Of a stretch of DNA of 64,000 bases, positions 56,126-64,000 are shown piece after piece. The notes beneath the pieces are model-generated. The model was not told where the DNA came from. It did no database searches and saw only the letters and a program-made list of their open reading frames with translations. The stretch is from Diplolepis rosae. Its lineage: Eukaryota > Arthropoda > Insecta > Hymenoptera > Diplolepididae. Each line of letters opens with the position of its first letter. Position 1 is the first letter of the stretch. The translations under genes and the position numbers were made by a program. The DNA is taken from contig JAPYXD010000308.1 of assembly GCA_030998225.1 (NCBI GenBank), forward strand, positions 4,908,001-4,972,000, read 5' to 3'.

Positions 56126-56221
56126 AATAAATTCTGATCTTGAAAAATATCCTGTATTATTCTCCGAAGCTTGAGTTACAGTAGCTATTATTGTGTAATG
56201 AATTTGTAAATTTTTAATAAA
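56126..56221 (+). promoter_or_regulatory. candidate spt2 polyadenylation signals
   Basis: Two canonical AATAAA hexamers lie at 56126-56131 and 56216-56221, about 590 and 680 bp after the spt2 stop codon at 55534. Either could end the transcript. The assignment is positional only, since the motif is common in AT-rich DNA. Confidence 0.35.
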
Positions 56222-56889
56222 TGAATCGAAACGGTAAACCGAAAATAGCTATACTCAAAAACCTGTTAAGTTTTTAGTAATTAAATATATTTGAAAACAG
56301 TAAAATTTACACTTACAAGGGGACGCCTCATACATTGTAGGCGGGAGGCTCCGGGTTTAATACTTGCGCGTGAATAGTTTTCATTTAATATTTTTTATTT
56401 TATGTATACAAAAATTTTTTTGTGTAATTTTTCTTAGGTGATATTTAGAAATTTTGTTGTTTTCATATTCTTACATAAATATTGTCTATGAAAAATTGCT
56501 TTTCTATATTTTTTTATTTTCATTCGCTATAATAATGATTCAAGCTCAATTATTTAATTTTTCATCAAACGATATGAAAATTCTAATCATGAAAGTATTA
56601 CAGAATTTCACTTTTCATACTCGTAATACGAGCAAGAGAATCGTAAATAAACTTCAGATCTTGCACACCCAACAAACGTTGCTTTTTTTCAATTACATGG
56701 TATAGTACACTTATGTTTCGCTGTGATAATTTCTCGATATAAATAATACATGAAAAGTATTCATAAAGTGTATTTTCAATACATTGACAGGGAAGCTCAT
56801 TTACATTCCACGTATTTTATTCATGCCAAAATAATTTTATTTTGCATTACCGATAAAATTTTACATACACTTTCCATTTTACCATAATG
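56222..56889. other. no recognised feature
   Basis: AT-rich sequence after the spt2 3' region. No feature recognised. Confidence 0.4.
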
Positions 56890-57164
56890 TATATCTTATC
56901 TATATTACATAAAACATATTGGGTTTTCCCAGAAGTAATTGCCGATTTTTTCATACAAATTAAACACCTTTTTTCAATGACCTTTTTCCATCTTTTTGGT
57001 AACTTCATGATGTCACGCTCATAGAACTTCTCGTCTTTATCTGCAAAGAACTGAACCAAGTGCGATTTCACAGCCTTATCATCATTGAAAGCTTTACTAT
57101 TCAAGAAGTTCTGTAAAGATCGATATAAATAGTAATTTGATGGTGCAAGGTCAGGACTATATCG
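56890..57164 (-). pseudogene. mariner transposase C-terminus (part of split element)
   Basis: The minus strand reads YSPDLAPSNYYLYRSLQNFL near 57155, with the third catalytic position reading Asn (PSNYY) in place of Asp. NSKAFNDDKAVKSHLVQFFA and FYERDIMKLPKRWKKVIE follow, the normal mariner C-terminus. Its N-terminal part is at 60428-61000, and a 3.3-kb element lies between. Confidence 0.85.
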
Positions 57165-60100
57165 TATATTATATGATAATTATATTATATCGAATATTCG
57201 ACATCCGAAACACCCTTCTTCGGATGTCGAACATTCGACATTCGAAGCACCCTTCTTCGGATCGGATTTTTTCGATTCGATCGGCCGTCCGTCGAATGTC
57301 GAATAATCGACATCCGAAGCACGTCCGGTCGAATGACGGATTTGTAACTTTCGACCGGCGCAGTATTTAGTTTCCAATTTTTAATCAGAAATTACACAAT
57401 ATACATTGCATAGTTGTATTTTAATTTTACATTGGCATATTTAATGAATAAAAAAATATTAATTATTTCAGTTTGACACATTAATGTTACATAATTTTAA
57501 CAAATTTTTAAAAAATATATAATTATTCATTTTATTAAATGTAAATATAATATTAAATTTAAAATAATTTGTGAATACATTTTTCAAGTTATTATTAATA
57601 GTTTATCATATCGGAATCGTGAGTCGAAAGAATTCGTTTTTTTTATATGCGATTTATTCATATCATTTAAAGGAATGTGTATTAAAATTGTTTGAAGAAT
57701 CAGGCAACGTGATTTGTATTTAATAAAATAACTACAAAATAAAATTCTGTACGCCTGAAAACTCGAGAAAAATAATTATACGCACAGGGACTATACACAG
57801 TTATATATATTTAACAATTTTAATATTTTCAACCAACTCACCAAAATTTATCCTATACCATAAATCTCTACAACTGAAACAAGACATAATAATTTTAATT
57901 TTGGAAATTTAAATAAACTTTACACAATAAAACTCTGTACGATAAAAGAGAAAACCCTACTGAACATAAGTTTATTAATAATTTCTTAAGCACAATGAAA
58001 CTGTACAATAAATTATAGAAATTAAATTTTGTACATTTAAATGAACTCTATTAGAATCTACGAGAAAATACTATGCACCCGATTAGATACTTTTTTATTA
58101 GTTTAATTTCAGGGCCATGACACACTTACCCGATTACTACCTTACTTTTTTAAACCAACTTCCAGCCACACGAAATAAGATATCGATTTGAAGTTTTGAG
58201 AACTTAAACAGTAAGAAATGTTTATGATTAAAAAATAATTTTTTTCCAAAATTTTTTATCTAAATTGTTATTGGAATTGTAAAAATTTTGAAGTAAAAAA
58301 AAGTCCTTTCGTGACTCTTATTCAAGAGCCTAAAATTTCAACTCGATATCTTATCTCGATATCTTAAGATAGTCGAAAAAAATGTTATTTCTATACACTG
58401 CTGTTCAGCATTATTTACAAATTCCCGCAACATTCAGAAGTTCTGACAGATTGTTCACGAGTAAACAAACCATCTTTGAAGAGAAAAGAGATCTGCTGCC
58501 ACCCTCTTATGTAAAAGAGTATATTTATTTGTATAAAATCATGAGTTCTTAAAGCAATCATAATGAAGTTAAAAGTTTCTTTATAACATACAAATTCCAA
58601 AACTATGTTGCACACACTTTCTCAAATAATCAGTCTCAAAGAAATTAGAATTTAAAAACAGTATCATTAAAGAAAAATCCGACTTTAGCTGAAAGAAAAC
58701 AATCTAAATTGTGCATAAGACTAAAAATAAAAATCTGCCCGCTTCACGGGCACATCCTCATCGCGCGCTTCGCTCGCAAGTTTGAGCGCACCTAGGGCGC
58801 GCGATTTGATCGTCGCGCTCCGTTCTTTCTGGACCTCGCGCTTCGCGCTCGGTCTTGTGCTCTTCGCATACATTTAAGTTTATTTCTTATAATTTGATAC
58901 TGAAGCTCAAACCAATTTTATAATAATATTAGAGATGATGTGAATTACACATTTTCTCAAAGTGACTCAATTTCTTTTTGAATTTAAGTGAAACAGGAAA
59001 TTCAATTTACTTAAGGCTCTATCAGCCTTAAGGAACACATTCTAATCATGACGCTCGCGCTTCGCGCTCGATTTTCTGTATACATTTCAGTAACTTTTTA
59101 ATAAATTACATGATTAAAATAATTTATTTTCTTCCAAATCTCTCAAAAAGAAAAAACAATCGTCGACTTTATTTAAGGAAACGATTTTGAAGAACAACGC
59201 TTATTTCGTATCTCACATATTTTGTTGAAAAAAATCGAATTTTTTTAATATTAAAAATCAAAACATAAAATATACATCCTGTCCCGAAATGTCCTAACGA
59301 AAATTTGTAGACCTCATTTAGGCAAACAATTTTCCATCTAAACGTTTTTTTTTTATCTCACATATTATGTCATGGAATTTTAGAATTTTAATCGTACTTT
59401 TGGAATTGAAACGAAAAATATATGTTTCATCAGAAACTGTGTCAGACAAAATTTGTAGATATTTTTGAAACAAACAACTTTGTATTCTTACGTTTTTATC
59501 GTATTTCACATATTATTGTTAAAAAATTGAATTTTGGATTTTCAATAGCATTTTTTTTTAAATTAAGAAGAAAAATATACATCTTATGAAAGAATGTTAC
59601 AATTCAAATTTGTAGGTCTTTATGTAGAAAATAATATTGTGTCACAACGTTTTTTCGTATCTCGTATAATTTAACTGGAAAATGGAATTTTGATATTGAT
59701 TTTTTTCCAATTTGAATATGCTGTAACATTTCTAATTTTGATTTAATCAAAAAATGTTATGGGAATAATTTGTAGAGATTTATGATCACTATAAAAAACC
59801 AGTATTGAAATTTTTTATTTTTTCAAAAAGTTATTTTCAAAAACACAAAAGTAGTGCTCAATCCCTCAATTTTGATTGGATGAGGCTGGTTAATGAACTT
59901 GTCCTTACGTTTTCGGCTCCGATAAAGTGTACCAAAGCTCAATTCAATCTGATAATTCTATCGAGAGTTATGCCGCACACGACCTACTACAGACAGACAG
60001 ACAGACAGACAGACACTTTCGTAAAAACCGTTTTTTCTGACTCAGGGGGTCTCAAAACGTAGAGATTTGATGAAAATTTCGAAAGTCATTTTTCACATAA

Positions 60101-60427
60101 AACCAATACCTTCTCATCCATCATGAGAATGTAATACATTCTTTCGACTACGGCGATATAAAATCAAAATACAATTATGCAATGTATGTATATTGTGTGA
60201 TGTCTGGTTAAAAGTTGCAAACTACAACCTGCGCTCATCGAATGTTCAATATCCAAATTGAGGCACTTCGGGTGTCGAATATTCGACACCCGAAGAAGAG
60301 TGCTTCGGATGTCGAATATTCGACAATTCGACTATGCGGCCGATCGAATCGAAAAAATCCGATCCGACAAATAAGGAGAATCGAATCGAATTTGCGACCT
60401 TCGATCCGACAGGATGCACACGTCTAG
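57165..60427. mobile_element. unclassified 3.3-kb element with inverted ends, inserted in mariner
   Basis: The ends carry inverted arms of ~110-270 bp built of short palindromes (tattcgacatccgaag, cttcttcggatgtcgaa) and cggattttttcgattcgatc, at about 57180-57440 and 60165-60425. The interior contains the inverted copy of the gcgcgaagcgcg repeat (58735-60160) plus 57440-58730 of AT-rich DNA with no recognised gene. About 22 codons of the host mariner are missing at the junction. Confidence 0.7.
58735..60160 (-). repeat. dispersed repeat with gcgcgaagcgcg tracts, copy B (inverted)
   Basis: This is the inverse of 42190-43490: cccgcttcacgggcac, gcgcgcttcgctcgcaag, ctcgcgcttcgcgctcggtc, ttaaggctctatcagcctta, then a (CAGA)n run near 59992-60011 and ctcaaaacgtagagatttga. 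It is slightly longer than copy A because of indels. Confidence 0.85.
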
Positions 60428-61000
60428 CCTAAAGATGTGTGTGGTGTAGCGTTGTCATGGTAAAAAAATTATACCTTTACGATTGACCAATCCTGGCCAT
60501 TTTTCTTCGACCGCTGCATTCAATTTGATCAGCTGACGACAGTAGACATCCGAATTAATCGTTTGGTTCCTTGGAAGCAGCTCAAAAAATACCACACCTT
60601 TTCAATTCCACCGAACAGACAACATAATCTTTTTTTGATGCAATTCAGCTTTCGATGTTGTTTGCAGTGATTCATCACACTTGGACCAGGATCGTTTTCA
60701 AACGACGTTATAGTAAACAATCCATTTTTCATCACCAGTGATAATTCGTTTCAAAAAAGGATCGAATTCATTGTGTTTAAGATGAAAATCACAAGCACTG
60801 ATGCATTTTTTAAAATGAATTTCTTTCAATTCATGTAAAATCCAAATATCAAGTTTTTTAACGAGTCCAAGACTTTGTATATGACGGACGATTGTTGATT
60901 TTTGTATTTTAAACATTTTGTCAATCTCGTGCACAGTGACATGACGATCCGATTCGATTATGGCTTTGATTTGGTCATCATCAACCAGGGTTGCCACAAG
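60428..61000 (-). pseudogene. mariner transposase N-terminal and central part (split element)
   Basis: The minus strand starts near 60997 with LVDDDQIKAIIESDRHVTVH (second DNA-binding region). It continues DIWILHELKEIHF, FLKRIITGDEKWIVY (first catalytic Asp near 60735), TTSKAELHQKK, FELLPRNQTINSDVYCRQL near 60560, and the HHDNATPHTSL-type second Asp region near 60450 in a shifted frame. It then stops at the 3.3-kb insertion. Stops and shifts make it inactive. Confidence 0.85.
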
Positions 61001-61361
61001 TTTCAGTATCCTAATTTCCCTAACCTTTCCCTGACTTTTCCCTTATTTTCAAGCTGATTTCCCTGACCAAAATCTATTGTAAAAGGACTCATCCCAGTGG
61101 AACTATGTTTCTATTATAGAATATTTGTGTGTTTTTCCCTGTTATTTTTTAACAGAGAGGATGTTAAATAAGAGAAGGTAAGATAGAAACAACGTATTTT
61201 TATTTATTCATTTTTTATCAAAACTTAAAAGGAAACGAACTGGTATGCTATAACTTGCATGTTGCTATCGAACGTTAAACATAAAACATAAAAAATTTAT
61301 AACATTTTGGTTATATCAATCACAGCGGGGTCAACTTAAAGAGATCAATCTTACATATTAG

Positions 61362-61575
61362 TAGTTTCATTCTTTAAACAATTTTTGCATGTTTACCCCC
61401 TCAAAAAAAACTGTGGAAAAATATTTAATATCTTCCGATCTAATTGAGTCTCCACTTTTATTGAATATGCGCTAGTTACATTGTGACATAGCGCATATGA
61501 TACTTCTTTTTCCACATTTTTTCACTGAGGGGGCAAACATGCGAAAATTGTTTAAACAATTAAACTACTTATATC
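61362..61575. repeat. MITE-like inverted repeat
   Basis: tttaaacaatttttgcatgt followed by ttaccccctca near 61374-61404 pairs with tgagggggcaaacatgcg and aattgtttaaa near 61527-61558. The centre contains tatgcgctagttacattgtg / cacatagcgcata-type pairing. Confidence 0.8.
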
Positions 61576-61920
61576 TGTAGTTAATTAACAAAATAAAAAT
61601 TATAAAAATATTTATCTTAAAGCCAACGTAATAAGCTAAAAAATGAAACAAACCCGAAATCGATTTAATTATTTCAACCGGAGATAATGAATTTTAAGCA
61701 CAAGAGACTTTAGCATTTTGTCCAATTTTATCAAAAGTTTAAATTAATATATCTCTCATAAAAAAGTTTTCTTTCGAAAATCCTGATATACGTGTCGATT
61801 AAATTAATAAAAAGATGCCACAGAATAAAATTTAAGACTTTTAAAAATGTGAACAATCTTTTTTTTTGAAATGCGTACGATTTGCAAAGGAATGTGCCAT
61901 ATAAGTTACAATAAAAGTTT
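61420..61920 (+). repeat. diverged dispersed repeat (related to 2786-3250)
   Basis: Ordered short matches with 2786-3250, as noted there. Noncoding. Confidence 0.5.
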
Positions 61921-64000
61921 ATGTAATATTATTTATTTTTTAAAGTTCTCATTTCATAATTAGTTTATACATGCTTGTTCTGCGATATCAATTTGACAGA
62001 ATAGAGCAATAAAGTTTCGTTGTTCTTATTTCCAAATTACTTTACAGACATTTATTCTTATTATAGCTACTTTTCTTTTGAAAAAAAGTATTCCAGCACG
62101 TCATCCTTGAAAAATTTTCGCCAATAACAGAGTAAATAACGAATTACCAGTTTTACTGCCGATTTACCGAATTACGGTAAGAAATTACCAGTGACCAAAA
62201 AATGGCGGTATCGGCACATCACTAGTCCAGAAGCAAAGGCTGAACCATGTTTGCCTAGCAAGAGGAGCACTTACTGTCACTTAGCCATAAGAATGTGAAA
62301 CCACGCGAGTATACGCAGAACGTGGACGTTTTCGGCCTCCACCACTGACTCGTGTGGATCTGCACACAATCAAACTTCGTTCAAACGTGGCGCGAAGCAG
62401 ACGACATATTTAAAATGACTAAATAGATAATTTAAGAAATTACCCTCCTTTTTTAGATATTTTAAAAAACATTCACCTAAAATGAATATCTAAAAGATTT
62501 TTTTCGAATTTTAGGATGATTTAAACACTTGAGAAAAAAAATGTTCAGTAAAATGTATAGTACAATAAATGTTAAAAGCTTCAATTTAAAATATAGATTT
62601 ATATATTTTTTAGTATTGTAAATAAACTATTTCAAATAAAAAATTATGCCTAAAATACTTTATATTAAAATGTTATAAATATAAAAAACATAAATTGTAT
62701 TTAAATTTACACACAAAATTAGACAATAATATTTTTTTGATAGAAAGTAACATGAAAAAACATTAAATTCCAATAAAATATTTTTTTAAATTTTTGAAAT
62801 ATGTAACATTTTTTATGAAATGTCGTTTTCGAGTCCCAAGTGCGAATAAAAGGTTTCATTTTTTGAAAAGAAATCATGCCTACATTTGAATACGAAATTA
62901 CATCATAAGATTTTTCTGCTGTGAAGTAAAGTTGAAGAATATTTCGTTTAATTAAAGTGCTTTGAAACAAATTTTTTAATATATATTTTATTATATTTTG
63001 TCAATATATTAGTGTGAATAAAGGGTTAAAATATTTAATAAATATATATACACTATATATAAATATGCATACAAAATAAAACTGATATTTCTTTGGTATG
63101 AAGCAAAATTATTAATTATTTAACGCATTTTTTTGAATAGTAGTTTTATCGATAAACATTACAGAAATCTCTGTTAAAATTAAAATTTTGAAGAAAATTT
63201 CTTATTTTATTAGTTTAACAGGGATTCCTTAGCGAATTTATAAGTTGCACACGCAGAAAAAAGTTTAGTAAAATTTACAGGAAGTTCAGTACTTATTTTT
63301 ACAAATTGAATTTTGAGTAGATATATTACCAGAAATCTGGTCCAATTAACAGCTTTTTGTACAGTGAAATCTACCAAACTTGATTTTTTTCGTATCTCAT
63401 AGATTTCACTGGGTGCTAAGGGAAACGTACAGAAAATATGTATACATGCACATGCATCAACTTTTGTTTTCAAAATTTTGGAAATGGTAAAGAAGATAGA
63501 AACGGAAATAGATAGACTACTTTTGTTTTTGACAATGAAACGAAATTTTCTGATACATATCTTTTTTTTTAATTTAACTTTTTTTAATTTCGAAACTGCA
63601 GTAGTCTACCTACGTCCGTTTTTATCGTCTTTATGATTTGGCAAATTTTGAGCAGAAAATACCTAGCTCTTAAATACTTTAATACATTTCCTAAAAAGCT
63701 AATTTTTTTCCATTCTATAGAGTTTTTGAATTTTCAAATTAAGAGTCTCTGCATGTACAACAAAAACACAATATTTATTTTAAACTTGAACCTCATATTT
63801 ATTGTAAAACACAATTTTGTGCATAATTTTTAAATTACAATAATAGATTTAAAAGCTACACAAAGTTTAAATCGATATATATTTTTTTAATTATTAACAT
63901 TTATTGACTTCCAAATGTTAATGCAAAATCATGTTTCAAGTGTCTAAATCATTCCAAAAATTTAACAAAATTTTTCAGGTATTTTTTTTGGGCAAATATT
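61921..64000. other. no recognised feature
   Basis: Mostly very AT-rich DNA. A GC-richer patch at about 62220-62400 and a repeat-like patch near 63248 (acacgcagaaaaaagtttag) match nothing I can name. Confidence 0.4.

Noticed and set aside
57137..57370. 77-codon frame and the similar one at 60215-60427
   Set aside because: Both are translations of the inverted, palindrome-rich ends of the 3.3-kb element.
1..64000. CRISPR arrays, operons or phage defence systems
   Set aside because: The repeats seen are foldbacks, satellites and minisatellites without regular unique spacers, and the coding content is eukaryotic transposons plus a spliced nuclear gene.

Overview
This looks like AT-rich nuclear DNA from an arthropod, most likely an insect. 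The evidence is mariner and DD41D Tc1/mariner elements, R1- and I-clade LINEs, an ISL2EU/PIF-like transposase family, errantivirus-type env remains and one spliced host gene with GT-AG introns. The species cannot be fixed; a hymenopteran is plausible but not shown. No prokaryotic features and no CRISPR array were seen.

The one recognisable host gene is an SPT2-type chromatin protein (spt2/SPTY2D1-like) on the + strand. Three exons are visible at 14759-15680, 45153-45371 and 55449-55534. They join in phase and encode the C-terminal ~408 residues, including the conserved acidic SPT2 C-terminal domain. The first exons, coding the N-terminus, lie upstream of the window or were not found. The introns are about 29.5 kb and 10.1 kb, so most of the window is intron filled with mobile DNA.

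Layout. 1-14.7 kb: half of a foldback element, another foldback, mariner pieces, a mariner with very long inverted arms (4160-5951), an R1-like LINE on the minus strand (~6880-9890) split by a DD41D transposon (7367-8646), a second DD41D fragment, a minisatellite, and a tRNA-like SINE composite that ends 27 bp before an spt2 exon. 15.7-45.1 kb (intron): a nearly complete but decayed I-type LINE (~16255-22402), two broken copies of an unnamed protein family (22410-22985 and 27001-28150), degenerate satellites, foldbacks, a THAP pseudogene, a decayed viral-type glycoprotein (~33960-35830, minus), LINE pieces, an ISL2EU-like transposase gene interrupted by two insertions (38079-42115), and a dispersed repeat rich in GCGCGAAGCGCG. 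45.4-55.4 kb (intron): a piggyBac-like end, mariner and ISL2EU-like remnants, an errantivirus-type env remnant, a GC-rich repeat-coding unit (52240-53590) and a 995-bp foldback with 9-bp target duplications. 55.5-64 kb: the spt2 3' end, then a mariner split by a 3.3-kb element that carries an inverted copy of the dispersed repeat.

Nearly every non-spt2 coding tract carries stops, frameshifts or insertions and reads as a fossil. Protein-family calls come from recognising motifs in the translated sequence; no database was searched.
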